Origin: Aliiglaciecola lipolytica | Lineage (GTDB): Bacteria > Pseudomonadota > Gammaproteobacteria > Enterobacterales > Alteromonadaceae | Reading direction: 5' to 3' | Length of the DNA stretch: 64,000 nucleotides | Assembly: GCF_018860635.1 (NCBI RefSeq) | Contig: NZ_JAHKPT010000035.1 | Span: 515,395-579,394, forward strand | Shown here: piece after piece, positions 18,153 through 27,675 of the stretch | Layout: every line of letters starts with the position of its first letter | Numbering within the stretch: the stretch's first letter is position 1 | Notes under the pieces: generated by a model | What the model was told of the DNA's origin: nothing | The model's input: only the letters and a program-made list of their open reading frames with translations | Databases searched by the model: none | Made by a program: the position numbers and the translations under genes

Positions 18153-19664
18153 TTACAAATCTTCTAATTCACGGTCAACGCTATCGAATGTCTGGCAAAT
18201 AGTTGCTGTAGGCTTGGCTGTCATAAGACTGACACCCACAGTAAAGATACAACTTACAATAAACCCAGGTACTATTTCGTAAATGACATCGCTCAATGCC
18301 TGTCCATTAATCGTTAAGTCTGCAAAAACCCAAATGAGTACCGTTACTGCACCGGTAATCATACCAGCTAATGCACCAGCAAATGTCATGCGCTTCCAGT
18401 ACAAACTAATGATAACCAATGGTCCAAAAGCCGCACCAAAACCAGCCCATGCGTTACTAACTAATGTGAGGACTGTGCTATCTCGGTCATACGCAAGCAT
18501 TACCGCTACAAAAGCGACTAAAGCCACCGATATACGACCTACCATGACCAACTCTTTTTGACTGGCTCCACGACGTAAAAATGCTTGATAAAAATCACCC
18601 GTCAATGAGCTTGAGGTCACCAGTAGCTGCGATGAAATGGTACTCATAATTGCGGCTAGAATTGCTGCGAGTAAAAAACCGCCGACAAATGGGTTAAATA
18701 ACAATTGTGATAACACAATAAAAATAGTTTCAGGATCTTCAATATTTCCTTGGGTTTTAGTCATATAGGCTAAACCGAACAAACCCGTTGCAACTGCGCC
18801 TGCCAAAGAGACGATCATCCAACTCATGCCAATCCGTCTCGCTACTTTCATGTCTTTGACATGTCGAATAGCCATAAATCTTACAATTATGTGTGGCTGT
18901 CCAAAATAACCGAGTCCCCAAGCAAGTAACGAAATGATGCCGATGGCCGAGAGTGCCTGTCCAGTTGATGCATCTACCCACAAACTCATCATATTCTCAC
19001 TAACACTCGATATCTGTTGGGTGACTTCGCCTATACTGCCCACTTCAAACAACACAACTAAGGGAACCATAATAAGAGACACAAACATTATGCAGCCTTG
19101 CACAAAGTCAGTCATGCTCACCGCTAAGAAACCACCAAATAAGGTATACGCAACCACCACACCGGCTGTCACATAAAGACCGGTTTCGTATGTTAAACCA
19201 AAAGAGGATTCAAATAGCTTGCCGCCAGCAACGACACCGCTGGAGGTATAAAGGGTAAAAAATATAATAATCACGACGGAGGAAATAACTCGGAGTAAGC
19301 GGCTTTTGTCTTCGAATCGGTTTTCAAAATAGTCGGGTAGGGTAATAGAATTATTAGCCACTTCAGTGTAAACCCTAAGCCTTGGAGCAACCAAAATATA
19401 ATTCAGGAAAGCACCTATGGTTAATCCTGCCGCGATCCAGATACTCGATAGTCCGGATACGTACATTGCGCCAGGAACTCCCATTAACATCCAACCACTC
19501 ATGTCTGACGCACCTGCAGATAAGGCTGTCACTTTAGGGCTTAACGTCCTACCACCGAGCATGTATTCTGTCATGTCGGATGTGGACTCTCTGAAGGCGT
19601 AAAGGCCTATACCAAGCATCACGATAAAATACACGGTAAGTGATATGAGTGTACCTAATTCCAT
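18153..19664 (-). CDS. putP: Sodium/proline symporter
   Basis: Na+-coupled proline uptake protein of the SSS family in the inner membrane, with about 13 membrane segments. Diagnostic stretches are SDMTEYMLGGRTLSPKVTALSAGASDMSGWMLMGVPG near the N-terminus and WGLGYFGQPHIIVRFMAIR in the middle. The length of 503 matches E. coli PutP (502). It is a single transcription unit with its own terminator; its upstream region (19665-19823) is shared with the divergent acetyltransferase gene. putA is not in the window. In marine bacteria proline serves both as nutrient and osmolyte. Confidence 0.93.
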   Translation of the reverse strand: MELGTLISLTVYFIVMLGIGLYAFRESTSDMTEYMLGGRTLSPKVTALSAGASDMSGWMLMGVPGAMYVSGLSSIWIAAGLTIGAFLNYILVAPRLRVYTEVANNSITLPDYFENRFEDKSRLLRVISSVVIIIFFTLYTSSGVVAGGKLFESSFGLTYETGLYVTAGVVVAYTLFGGFLAVSMTDFVQGCIMFVSLIMVPLVVLFEVGSIGEVTQQISSVSENMMSLWVDASTGQALSAIGIISLLAWGLGYFGQPHIIVRFMAIRHVKDMKVARRIGMSWMIVSLAGAVATGLFGLAYMTKTQGNIEDPETIFIVLSQLLFNPFVGGFLLAAILAAIMSTISSQLLVTSSSLTGDFYQAFLRRGASQKELVMVGRISVALVAFVAVMLAYDRDSTVLTLVSNAWAGFGAAFGPLVIISLYWKRMTFAGALAGMITGAVTVLIWVFADLTINGQALSDVIYEIVPGFIVSCIFTVGVSLMTAKPTATICQTFDSVDRELEDL

Positions 19665-19823
19665 TGAAAATCCTTTGTTTTTAATATTTATCTCTGTATG
19701 AGTTGATCTATGCTAACAAGCATAGCGGTGGCATACTAGGGGCATCCATCTAAGCCGTAAAAATATTATTACAGTTGACCTAGTGCAACGACTAATATTA
19801 AGGCATCGAGAATTCTTAGTTTT

Positions 19824-20273
19824 ATGAATTATTGTTTTTATGCATTTGAGCAATTAAGCCCGAATCAGCTTTATCAAATTTTGCGTTTACGCCAGAACGT
19901 TTTTGTTTTAGAACAAAAAAGTTTTTATGACGATATTGATAATCTGGATCAACTATCCAAACACTTATGTGTCTATTCACAGAAGCAGCAATTGTTGGCT
20001 TATTCACGATTACGGATTGTTGGCGAAGCATCGGTTATCGGGAAAATAGAACGAGTTGTTGTAGACAGCCATGCTCGTGGTCAAAGATTAGCAGCTCAAA
20101 TGATGGATGAAATTATTGAATATTTCCAACAAGATACGAAGGTTGAAGGGCTTTTATTATCGGCTCAGGTAGATGTTATTGCGTTTTATAAAAAGTGGGG
20201 ATTTGAAATAAAAAGTGAGCTATACGATGATGGCGGTATCGATCATGTGGATATGTTTCTCTCTTTTAAATAG
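19824..20273 (+). CDS. GNAT family N-acetyltransferase, ElaA-like
   Basis: A 149-residue acetyl-CoA-dependent acyltransferase of the ElaA family. N-terminal FEQLSPNQLYQILRLRQNVFVLEQ is the family signature. The acetyl-CoA binding segment is IERVVVDSHARGQRLAAQMM (about residues 75-94), with the RGQRLA loop corresponding to Q/RxxGxA. C-terminal FYKKWGF follows. The substrate is unknown for the family. It is a single gene divergent from putP, with the ychF terminator just beyond its stop. Confidence 0.88.
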   Translation: MNYCFYAFEQLSPNQLYQILRLRQNVFVLEQKSFYDDIDNLDQLSKHLCVYSQKQQLLAYSRLRIVGEASVIGKIERVVVDSHARGQRLAAQMMDEIIEYFQQDTKVEGLLLSAQVDVIAFYKKWGFEIKSELYDDGGIDHVDMFLSFK

Positions 20274-20285
20274 CTCGCATGGGAA

Positions 20286-20314
20286 ATAAAAAAGACCCAA
20301 TTAATGGGCCTCTT
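20286..20314 (-). terminator. Intrinsic terminator of the rplY-pth-ychF unit
   Basis: On the minus strand, GAGGCCCA-TTAAT-TGGGTC is followed by TTTTTTATTT. The stem is CCCA/TGGG extended on the outside by AAGA/TCTT across a two-base bulge. It lies 28 bases after the ychF stop and just after the convergent acetyltransferase gene, which may use the reverse orientation. Confidence 0.7.
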
Positions 20315-20342
20315 CAAATATCAAATTGTCGAACACTACAAG

Positions 20343-21434
20343 TTAGACGTTAAAGCGGAAGTGAATAACATCACCGTCTTTCACAATGTAGTCTTTGCCT
20401 TCCAAACGCCATTTACCGGCGTCTTTGGCTCCTTGCTCACCTTTAAATTCTACGAAGTTGTCGTAACCAATTATTTCAGCTCGAATAAAACCTTTTTCAA
20501 AGTCTGTATGGATTTTACCGGCAGCTTGTGGTGCAGTTGAGCCTTCAGGGAAAGTCCAAGCTCTTACTTCTTGAACTCCAGCAGTAAAGTAAGTTTGTAA
20601 GGTCAATAAGTTGTAGCCCGCACGAATGACTCGGTTTAAGCCGGGTTCTGTTAAACCCAATTCATCCATAAATTCTGCTTTTTCTTCTTCATCTAACTCT
20701 GCTATTTCAGATTCAATTTCTGCGCATACTGCTACAACTACTGCATTTTCTTTTTCAGCAATAGCGCGAACTTTGTCCAGATAAGGATTATTCTCAAACC
20801 CATCTTCGTTAACGTTTGCTACATACATTGTCGGTTTAAGCGTCAGTAAGTTCATGTAGCTAATTGCGGCTAGTTCTTCTTTTTCTAGCGCCACACCGCG
20901 AAGTAAAGTTCCTTCATCCAATGCTGGCTTAATCTTTTCCAATACTTTTATTTCGAATTTTGCATCAGAATCACCACTTTTAGCTTTTTTGGCAACTCTA
21001 AGTAGTGCTTTTTCAACCGTTTCTAAATCAGCCAAGGCCAATTCAGTGTTGATAACTTCAATGTCATCTTGTGGATCAACTTTACCTGCAACATGCACGA
21101 TGTTGTCATTTTCAAAACAACGAACAACATGTCCTATGGCATCTGTTTCGCGAATGTTTGCGAGAAACTTATTACCTAAACCTTCGCCTTTAGAAGCACC
21201 AGCGACCAATCCTGCAATATCAACAAATTCCATTGTGGTAGGAATGACGCGTTGCGGTTTAACGATCTCAGATAGTGCAGTCAGTCTTTCATCTGGCACA
21301 GGTACAACACCTGTATTGGGTTCAATCGTACAAAACGGAAAATTAGCCGCTTCTATGCCAGCTTTTGTTAATGCATTGAACAACGTTGATTTTCCGACGT
21401 TGGGCAAACCAACTATTCCACATTTAAAACCCAT
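20343..21434 (-). CDS. ychF: Redox-regulated ATPase YchF (OLA1 family)
   Basis: P-loop protein of the Obg-related family that prefers ATP and binds ribosomes. G1 GLPNVGKST is at residues 8-16, G3 [20 protein letters not shown] at about 70-89, and the NVNEDG region substitutes for the usual NKxD guanine-specificity motif, in line with ATP use. The C-terminal TGS-like domain contains [15 protein letters not shown] and [13 protein letters not shown]. The length of 363 matches E. coli. It follows pth with 48 bases between, the same pairing as in E. coli. Confidence 0.97.
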   Translation of the reverse strand: MGFKCGIVGLPNVGKSTLFNALTKAGIEAANFPFCTIEPNTGVVPVPDERLTALSEIVKPQRVIPTTMEFVDIAGLVAGASKGEGLGNKFLANIRETDAIGHVVRCFENDNIVHVAGKVDPQDDIEVINTELALADLETVEKALLRVAKKAKSGDSDAKFEIKVLEKIKPALDEGTLLRGVALEKEELAAISYMNLLTLKPTMYVANVNEDGFENNPYLDKVRAIAEKENAVVVAVCAEIESEIAELDEEEKAEFMDELGLTEPGLNRVIRAGYNLLTLQTYFTAGVQEVRAWTFPEGSTAPQAAGKIHTDFEKGFIRAEIIGYDNFVEFKGEQGAKDAGKWRLEGKDYIVKDGDVIHFRFNV

Positions 21435-21482
21435 TTGGTGTTCCTTAAACTATTTGGCGCTCAGATAATCCGGCGTATGCTG

Positions 21483-22067
21483 TTATTCTACTTTGAATGA
21501 ATGAAGGCGATTCATTGCCTTTTTTAAATCATCCTTTAACAATATTTCGGTACAACGCAATGCTTCGTCTATTGCGGCATCGATTTTTTCTTGATCTTGT
21601 TTTGACGCTTTTCCTAACACATGGCCGGTAACTCTGGATTTATCACCTGGATGACCAATGCCAATACGTAAGCGTAAAAAGTCTTTAAAGTTTCCCAGTT
21701 TTGAAACTATATCCCTGATCCCATTTTGACTGGAACTGCCGCCAACCTTGAATTTTACAATACCGGGTGGTAAATCAAGCTCATCAAATGCAACCAACAT
21801 ATTTTCAGGGGGGATTCGATAAAAACTGCTTAGAGCTGAAACTGCCTGACCACTTTTATTCATATAGGTGGTAGGGATCAGTAATCTAATATCCTGTCCA
21901 GCATAAGTAATGCGGCCAGTATATCCAAAAAATTTATTTTCCAATTTGAGCGTGCACCCAAATTGTTTTGCCAGTGCTTCAACAAACCATGTACCGGCAT
22001 TGTGACGGGTATTTTGATATTCGGGGCCTGGATTTCCCAGGCCCACAATAAGTTGAATGTCAGACAA
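21483..22067 (-). CDS. pth: Peptidyl-tRNA hydrolase
   Basis: Hydrolyses the ester bond of peptidyl-tRNA released from stalled ribosomes. Visible signatures are [17 protein letters not shown] (residues 9-25, with the catalytic His at 22), [10 protein letters not shown] (about 66-75) and [26 protein letters not shown] (about 93-118). The length of 194 is usual. Its start lies 5 bases after the rplY stop, so the two are co-transcribed, as in many gammaproteobacteria. Confidence 0.97.
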   Translation of the reverse strand: MSDIQLIVGLGNPGPEYQNTRHNAGTWFVEALAKQFGCTLKLENKFFGYTGRITYAGQDIRLLIPTTYMNKSGQAVSALSSFYRIPPENMLVAFDELDLPPGIVKFKVGGSSSQNGIRDIVSKLGNFKDFLRLRIGIGHPGDKSRVTGHVLGKASKQDQEKIDAAIDEALRCTEILLKDDLKKAMNRLHSFKVE

Positions 22068-22072
22068 GCAAC

Positions 22073-22714
22073 TTATTCCTCAGATGCAGCTTCTTCAGAA
22101 TCGCCTTCTTCAGCTTCTTCTGCGCTTGGTCCTTTAGCTGTTTTAATTGTTGCTACAGCCAAGTCATGAGACTCACCTTTAGCAAGCTCAACTAAAACTA
22201 CACCTTCAGGAAGCACAAGGTCAGACAAGTGAACAGTTTCACCTAGACCAACAGACTCTAAGTTAACTTCGATGAATTCTGGAAGTACGCCAGGTAAACA
22301 TGTTACTTCAACATCATTCATGTGATGTTCTGCGTGACCGCCTTCAGTTTTAATTGCTTCCGCTTTATCTTCGTTGATGAAATGAAGAGGTACATTGGTT
22401 GTAACTTCTTTATTTTTATCAACACGCAAGAAATCTATGTGTGTAACTTTTGGTTTGAAAGGGTGACGTTGCATATCTTTAACAAGCGCGTCTACTTTTT
22501 CACCAGCAATGTTAAGAGTAAGAACGTGGCTATAAAAAGCTTCGAATTCTTGCGCTTGAATTACTTTGTTATGAGCTAGTGTTAGAGATACTGGGTCTTT
22601 ACCAGCACCGTAAAGGATAGCAGGGACTTTGTCTTCACGACGTAGGCGGCGGCTCGCACCTTTCCCCAAGTCAGAACGAACTTCTGCATCCAAGTTGAAA
22701 ATTGCATCAGACAT
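22073..22714 (-). CDS. rplY: 50S ribosomal protein L25/general stress protein Ctc
   Basis: 5S rRNA-binding ribosomal protein of the two-domain (TL5/Ctc) type. The L25 domain covers about residues 1-95 and the C-terminal CTC domain about 96-190. A very acidic tail follows ([15 protein letters not shown]). The start is taken as ATG at 22714 ([13 protein letters not shown]...), 213 residues, because a GGAG ribosome site sits 9 bases upstream and family alignment begins there. The longer open frame to 22780 would add 22 unrelated residues that overlap the leader hairpin. It is the first gene of rplY-pth-ychF. Confidence 0.96.
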   Translation of the reverse strand: MSDAIFNLDAEVRSDLGKGASRRLRREDKVPAILYGAGKDPVSLTLAHNKVIQAQEFEAFYSHVLTLNIAGEKVDALVKDMQRHPFKPKVTHIDFLRVDKNKEVTTNVPLHFINEDKAEAIKTEGGHAEHHMNDVEVTCLPGVLPEFIEVNLESVGLGETVHLSDLVLPEGVVLVELAKGESHDLAVATIKTAKGPSAEEAEEGDSEEAASEE

Positions 22715-22745
22715 TTTGGAACTCCAAATTAAAAAATTAAATTTT

Positions 22746-22770
22746 GTAGTTTCTTGCGACCAGAAACTAC
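22746..22770 (-). promoter_or_regulatory. Hairpin in the rplY 5' leader
   Basis: A perfect 9-base-pair stem (GTAGTTTCT at 22746-22754, AGAAACTAC at 22762-22770) with a 7-base loop lies 31 bases upstream of the rplY ribosome-binding region. On the mRNA it is followed by an AT-rich run including TTTTTT. It could be a protein-binding leader structure or an attenuator. Confidence 0.45.
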
Positions 22771-22946
22771 ATAAATGCAAGTATTACCTCGCTACCCATT
22801 GAAAACGGGCGCGGAAGTCTACCACTCGAGTGCATACTTAACAAGCACTTGGTACTTTATTTAACTAGCTGTCTAAGATTTTGTATCACTTGTGGATATA
22901 GGATAGATTAGCTTTTTAGTTATTCTCAATATAGGAAATAGTTTGA

Positions 22947-24323
22947 ATGAATCATCTTAAATCTTGGGTCGTAATATTGTGTGCCAGTTTAATCAATTTC
23001 AGCGTTTTTGCTGAGCAAACAGCGTTAGTTGGTGGACGCTTAATTGATGGGTTTGGGCACCAACCTATAGCGAATAGCGTCATTTTAATCAAAGATGGAA
23101 TTATTCAACAAGTAGGCACAGTTGATACTTTACCTGTGCCTAAGGGGTATCAAATTGTTTCCACCGAAGGGATGGATGTGTTACCTGGTCTGTGGGAAAA
23201 CCATGCTCATTTAATGCTCAATGGTCACTCAGACTATGTGCATTGGGATAAAGCTTACATAAACCGTTTGGCTGATGAAATTATGCCCGCGAGTGCTGTG
23301 CAACTATTGCTCGCGGGGATCACGAGTGCTCGAGATTTAGGAGCACCTTTAGATGACACCATAAGCGTTAAAAAACGAATTGAAGATGGCACTATTCCTG
23401 GTCCTAACTTATATGTGTCAGGGCCGTTCTTACAACATGAAGCCTACCCAGGAACGGAACAGTTTCGTTGGGGCATCAATGGGGTGCGTGATGCAAAGCA
23501 AAAAGTTAATAAATTAGCTGATGCAGGTATGAACATCATTAAATTAATTGATCAGGATAAAATGGAATTAGAAGAAGCCCAAGCTATTGTCGATCAAGCG
23601 CATAAAAGAGGCCTTAAAGTTATCGCGCATTCCCATAGACCGAATGAAATTAGACGCGGTCTTGAAATCGGAGTCGATAATTTTGAACATACTGGACTAA
23701 CAACCTCTCCTGAGTATCCCGAAGATATTGTAAAAATGCTAAAAGAGCGCACTGCAACCGGTCGAGTAGCGGGCGGACCTTTATTTTGGACACCCACCGT
23801 TGAAGGTTTGTGGAATTATCCTGCCACTGTTGCCAATCCTGAAAAATTAGACAGCCAATGTTGGAAGCGTGGACTCAAGGAAGACACAATTACTGATATC
23901 AAAGGATCGTTAGAACATGTAGGGCAACTGGACTACATGCAACTGACACCGCTACGTAAACCTACGTTGAAACGCAAGATCGCGCAATTGAAAGACGCGG
24001 GTGTGGTTTTTCTAGTTGGCACAGATAGTGGTATTCCGGCGAAGTTTCATTGTCAAAGTACCTGGAATGAAATGGCAGTATGGGTAGATGAAATGAATAT
24101 AAGTGCTATGGATACGATTCGTGCAGCAACTTATTGGCCCGCAGTTATGATGGGGGTCCATGAAAAAACGGGTACGGTTTCAGCGGGTAAAGATGCCGAT
24201 ATTATTGCGGTTCACGGAGATGTTTTACGTTACATTAATTTATTACAGCGGGTCGACTTTGTGATGAAAGGTGGTGTGGTTTATAAATCAGAAGGTGTGC
24301 CGGTAGAGAAAAATTTAGATTAA
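22947..24323 (+). CDS. Exported amidohydrolase family metal-dependent hydrolase
   Basis: Periplasmic member of the amidohydrolase superfamily, closest in pattern to imidazolonepropionase-like and Xaa-Pro-type hydrolases. A signal peptide ends around residue 22 (SVFA-E). Metal ligands are visible: HAH (His86, His88), a candidate carbamylated lysine at Lys199 (NIIKLID), HSH (His228, His230) or His248 (FEHTG), and Asp360 (GTDSGIP). The C-terminal AGKDADIIAVHGD strand of the composite beta-sandwich is typical. The length of 458 is normal. It stands between the rplY and prs units as a single gene with its own terminator. The substrate is unknown; dipeptides or cyclic amides are plausible. Confidence 0.87.
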   Translation: MNHLKSWVVILCASLINFSVFAEQTALVGGRLIDGFGHQPIANSVILIKDGIIQQVGTVDTLPVPKGYQIVSTEGMDVLPGLWENHAHLMLNGHSDYVHWDKAYINRLADEIMPASAVQLLLAGITSARDLGAPLDDTISVKKRIEDGTIPGPNLYVSGPFLQHEAYPGTEQFRWGINGVRDAKQKVNKLADAGMNIIKLIDQDKMELEEAQAIVDQAHKRGLKVIAHSHRPNEIRRGLEIGVDNFEHTGLTTSPEYPEDIVKMLKERTATGRVAGGPLFWTPTVEGLWNYPATVANPEKLDSQCWKRGLKEDTITDIKGSLEHVGQLDYMQLTPLRKPTLKRKIAQLKDAGVVFLVGTDSGIPAKFHCQSTWNEMAVWVDEMNISAMDTIRAATYWPAVMMGVHEKTGTVSAGKDADIIAVHGDVLRYINLLQRVDFVMKGGVVYKSEGVPVEKNLD

Positions 24324-24354
24324 TCTCATGTTCAAATAGATTAATATGGTTCGA

Positions 24355-24382
24355 GAGCCCGACATTGTTCGGGCTCAATTTT
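24355..24382 (+). terminator. Intrinsic terminator of the amidohydrolase gene
   Basis: GAGCCCGA (24355-24362) pairs with TCGGGCTC (24369-24376) around a 6-base loop and is followed by AATTTTTT. It lies 31 bases after the stop codon. Confidence 0.9.
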
Positions 24383-24403
24383 TTATACAAGACGAGAGAG
24401 GGC

Positions 24404-24811
24404 TCACCAAGCGTCTTTTTGCTTAACTTTACTTCTATCAATTTCAATAGCTTCTACTACTTTGAGTACTTCACCATATTGTTGAAACGTTAGTACATCA
24501 GTTAAAACATAGCCTTTTACTTCGACAACCATGCCATTTTGCAATAGTTCTTTGTTCATTCCTCTGGGCATGTATTTTTTGCCATCATTTGCGTCTAAGC
24601 CAAAAAATCCACCTTCCATACCTTTATAAACAATGGTGCCAGTAATAGTGAGCATTTCTGTTTCCTCTTGTGTGGCTTCACTGTTGTTCGCTTTTTTCAA
24701 TTCTACAGCCGGTTTTGCTTGAGCCGCTGCAGACACGCTGGTATCGGCAGTATCAGTACCTGAACAACCCACAAAAAATATTATCGAAAATAGACACAGT
24801 AACTTATTCAT
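24404..24811 (-). CDS. Small lipoprotein of unknown function, possible OB-fold
   Basis: A 135-residue predicted lipoprotein: hydrophobic signal with lipobox FVGC and Cys16, then a Ser/Ala/Thr-rich linker (about residues 17-50). A globular domain follows with short beta-strand-like segments (MLTITGTIVYKGMEGGFFGLDANDGKKYMPRG, NGMVVEVKGYVLTDVLTFQQYGEVLKVVEAIEI). The Gly-Thr-Ile-Val-Tyr-Lys-Gly strand order and GYV segment resemble OB-fold proteins that are attached to the membrane, but no family is recognised with certainty. It is a single gene between convergent terminators. The ribosome site is weak (GGATAAAAA). Confidence 0.7.
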   Translation of the reverse strand: MNKLLCLFSIIFFVGCSGTDTADTSVSAAAQAKPAVELKKANNSEATQEETEMLTITGTIVYKGMEGGFFGLDANDGKKYMPRGMNKELLQNGMVVEVKGYVLTDVLTFQQYGEVLKVVEAIEIDRSKVKQKDAW

Positions 24812-24896
24812 TTTTATCCCATCAATATTATTTTGTACAATATATAACCATGTATAACACGATACTTTGACAATTACATTTTATAAAAGTGCATAA

Positions 24897-24930
24897 AAAA
24901 GCCGTTTGATTTTACAATCAAACGGCTTTT
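24897..24930. terminator. Terminator of prs, bidirectional in form
   Basis: AAAAGCCGTTTGAT (24897-24910) pairs perfectly with ATCAAACGGCTTTT (24917-24930), a 14-base-pair stem with a 6-base loop. It lies 25 bases beyond the prs stop on the minus strand and in front of the lipoprotein promoter region. Confidence 0.88.
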
Positions 24931-24955
24931 AATCAATCTCGTGTACTGTTAGAAA

Positions 24956-25903
24956 TTAGTACTCGAACATCGCTGAAATGGATTCTTCATTACTCACTCG
25001 ACGAATTGCTTCAGCTAACATGTTGGACAAGGTTAGTTGTTTGACACGGCTCAAAGCTTTTATGTCATCAGCAAGTGGAATACTATCGGTGATGATAATT
25101 TCATCAATCACTGAGTTTTGAATATTTTCCACTGCATTACCAGAGAAGATCGCATGAGTTGCATAGGCATACACGTTTCTTGCACCGTGAGCTTTTAGTG
25201 CTTCAGCTGCTTTACCTAATGTACCGCCAGTGTCGATCATATCATCGACAATGATACAATCTCGATCGTTTACATCACCAATGATATGCATAACTTGTGC
25301 GACATTAGCTTTGGGACGACGTTTATCAATAATCGCCAAATCTGTGTCATTAAGCAGTTTTGCCATTGCTCGGGCTCTTACTACACCACCGATGTCTGGC
25401 GAAACTACTACTGGATTATGAAAATCACGACGACGCATATCGTCTAGCAAAATCGGTGTTCCAAATGCGTTATCTACTGGCACATCGAAGAAACCTTGAA
25501 TTTGTTCTGCATGCAAGTCGATGGTTAATACGCGGTCAACACCCACGTTCGATAAGAAATCAGCCACTACCTTTGCGGTAATAGGAACACGCGCCGAGCG
25601 AACTCGTCGATCTTGACGTGCATAGCCAAAATATGGAATTACAGCGGTTATACGACCTGCTGATGCGCGACGAAGTGCGTCGATCATCACGATCAATTCC
25701 ATTAGGTTATCGTTAGTTGGGGCACAAGTTGATTGAATGATAAAAACGTCAGAACCACGTACATTCTCATGGATTTCGACGCTTATTTCACCATCACTGA
25801 AGCGGCCCACACTAGCGTGGCCAAGTTTAGTATAAAGTCTATCTGCTACTTTTTGGGCGAGTTCTGGTACTGCATTACCAGCGAAAAGCTTCATGTCCGG
25901 CAC
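24956..25903 (-). CDS. prs: Ribose-phosphate pyrophosphokinase
   Basis: Makes PRPP from ribose-5-phosphate and ATP, the precursor of purines, pyrimidines, histidine, tryptophan and NAD. Motifs: [24 protein letters not shown], the ATP loop [24 protein letters not shown], and the PRPP-binding DDMIDTGGT. The start is taken as GTG at 25903, with GAGGA 8 bases upstream, giving [10 protein letters not shown]... and 315 residues, the same as E. coli (whose protein begins MPDMKLF). The longer open frame to 25960 adds 19 residues absent from the family. ispE lies upstream in the same direction, as in E. coli. Confidence 0.97.
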   Translation of the reverse strand: MPDMKLFAGNAVPELAQKVADRLYTKLGHASVGRFSDGEISVEIHENVRGSDVFIIQSTCAPTNDNLMELIVMIDALRRASAGRITAVIPYFGYARQDRRVRSARVPITAKVVADFLSNVGVDRVLTIDLHAEQIQGFFDVPVDNAFGTPILLDDMRRRDFHNPVVVSPDIGGVVRARAMAKLLNDTDLAIIDKRRPKANVAQVMHIIGDVNDRDCIIVDDMIDTGGTLGKAAEALKAHGARNVYAYATHAIFSGNAVENIQNSVIDEIIITDSIPLADDIKALSRVKQLTLSNMLAEAIRRVSNEESISAMFEY

Positions 25904-26009
25904 AAGAAATTTCCTCAGTGCGAAAGTGTTAAGGGTAACCAATGGGCTACATTGATTCATCGCGTTTCAGGGTTGCCGCGAGCTTAGTCTAGATTGCGTT
26001 TGTCAGCAG

Positions 26010-26882
26010 TTAAGCCGAGGTTAATTGCAGTATAGCTAAATACTCATGTAAGGGTGATGTATTAATACCTTTTGCGACAAACGCCTGACAATCTTCAGGC
26101 AAGATTCGTTTAACCTGCTCAGCTTGTTCGAAAGTGTCAAAAACAGAAAATAAGCACGCTCCTGTCCCTGTCATTCTCGACGGCGCGTATTCTAACAACT
26201 GACGTAATAAATTTGCAACTTTAGGATAGCGATCACAGACTAATTTTTGGCAATCATTGCGAGTTTTCGTAAATTCGTAATCTTGCCAGGCTATTTTAGC
26301 TGAATTTCGGATTAAATCATCCGCCGCAAAAATTTCCGCAGTGGACACGTGACAATTTGGAAAAACAATCAGATAAAATTTCGAAGGAAGCTCAGTTGCT
26401 GTGATTTTTTCTCCCACACCCTCTGCAAAAGCGGTTTTGCCATAGATGAATATAGGGACATCGGCACCTAGGGTTAATCCGATGTCAGCTAATTGCGATT
26501 CTGATAATTTCGTTTTCCACAATGCATTGAGCGCAACCAAGGTTGTTGCCGCATTGGACGAACCTCCGCCAATGCCACCTCCCATTGGAAGCTGCTTATC
26601 TAACCAGATATTGCAACCTAAAGTTGAGCCTGAAAGTTGCTGTAATTGTTTGGCTGCTTTGTAGATTAAATTATCTTCTTGGGCTACACCTTCTAGTTCG
26701 CTTTTTATGCTAATGGCGCCGTCATCAGTGACTTCAAACGCTAATTGATCACCAATATCCACTAATTGAAATAATGTTTGCAATAAATGATAACCTTTTT
26801 CATTTTGTCCATTGATGTGCAAAAAAAGGTTTAATTTGGCGGGGCTAGGCCACCAATGTTGAGGGAGCGGGCTCTGTATCAT
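26010..26882 (-). CDS. ispE: 4-diphosphocytidyl-2-C-methyl-D-erythritol kinase
   Basis: GHMP-family kinase of the MEP pathway to isoprenoids. PAKLNLFLHINGQNEKGYHLLQT is at the N-terminus, the ATP-binding glycine-rich LPMGGGIGGGSSNAATTL in the middle and MTGTGACLFSVF near the C-terminus. The start is placed at ATG 26882, which shares an ATGA overlap with the lolB stop; an in-frame TTG at 26897 would add five residues. The protein is then 290 residues, near the E. coli 283. It sits in the conserved lolB-ispE-prs run. Confidence 0.96.
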   Translation of the reverse strand: MIQSPLPQHWWPSPAKLNLFLHINGQNEKGYHLLQTLFQLVDIGDQLAFEVTDDGAISIKSELEGVAQEDNLIYKAAKQLQQLSGSTLGCNIWLDKQLPMGGGIGGGSSNAATTLVALNALWKTKLSESQLADIGLTLGADVPIFIYGKTAFAEGVGEKITATELPSKFYLIVFPNCHVSTAEIFAADDLIRNSAKIAWQDYEFTKTRNDCQKLVCDRYPKVANLLRQLLEYAPSRMTGTGACLFSVFDTFEQAEQVKRILPEDCQAFVAKGINTSPLHEYLAILQLTSA

Positions 26883-27487
26883 TGCATTCTCTGCCAAGAA
26901 GATATTTTAATTTTAATTTGATTCGCGGTATTTTGCGTGTTGGTCAGCTCAATAGCATGGGGTAACCAAAGTTCTTCCACTTTTTTGTAGTCAGAATAAG
27001 TTAACGTCCAAGGCACGCATTTTTTGCATTTAGCTTCTAACTTACTGACTAAACCGTACTCATCGTACACCACGTTATCATTTTTTGTATGTTGTCCTTT
27101 TACCCAAAGTCCGAGCTTTTCTACCGGAATATTCCAACCTGTTACCCGTAAAATCAATTTATTGGGGTCAGTATCGGTGAAGGTTTGGTCATCAACTTCT
27201 AATTTTGCGTAGTTATCACCACTTTGCATTTTTAAAATGCTGGTACCTATAAAGGTATTTAATTGTAAATCAAGTTGAGTTAGTTGCTGCTGCCAATTCA
27301 TGTAAGCACTAACTTTATCTTCTTCACTTTTGAATGCTAAGCGCCCTTTGATTTTCCAATGGGTTAAATCTGAAAGCTGGTGTTGATGACGTTCGCTATC
27401 GATACTTTGATTAATTCTAGTCGATGTTACACAACCTGATAATAACAGTATGGTCAAACAAGCAGATATGACAAAAATCGATTTCAT
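26879..27487 (-). CDS. lolB: Outer-membrane lipoprotein insertion protein LolB
   Basis: Accepts lipoproteins from LolA and inserts them into the outer membrane. The lipoprotein signal ends at LLLSGC (about residue 18). The mature part has the LolB sequence WKIKGRLAFKSEEDKVSAYMNWQQQ and the later LPHAIELTN strand. The start is ATG at 27487, giving 202 residues; an upstream in-frame TTG at 27499 is less likely. It overlaps ispE by 4 bases and is divergent from hemA with a 188-base shared upstream region, the same arrangement as E. coli lolB and hemA. Confidence 0.94.
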   Translation of the reverse strand: MKSIFVISACLTILLLSGCVTSTRINQSIDSERHQHQLSDLTHWKIKGRLAFKSEEDKVSAYMNWQQQLTQLDLQLNTFIGTSILKMQSGDNYAKLEVDDQTFTDTDPNKLILRVTGWNIPVEKLGLWVKGQHTKNDNVVYDEYGLVSKLEAKCKKCVPWTLTYSDYKKVEELWLPHAIELTNTQNTANQIKIKISSWQRMQ

Positions 27488-27675
27488 GCAAAGTGCCAAA
27501 TTGAGATTTAGATGATTTTTTATGCGTTAATTAAGACTTCTGATAAAAAACAGCTAAAATTGAGTTGGATTGTTATTTTATATGGGAACACAGAAGCTCC
27601 ACTACTTTCAATACTTTTGGCTTTTGCGTACAATGCCGCTCCCAATAATATTGCACGGTTGACTAGCATTTCTCA

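Noticed and set aside
25904-25960. N-terminal extension of Prs
   Set aside because: The GTG at 25903 has a good ribosome site and gives exactly the family length and N-terminus.
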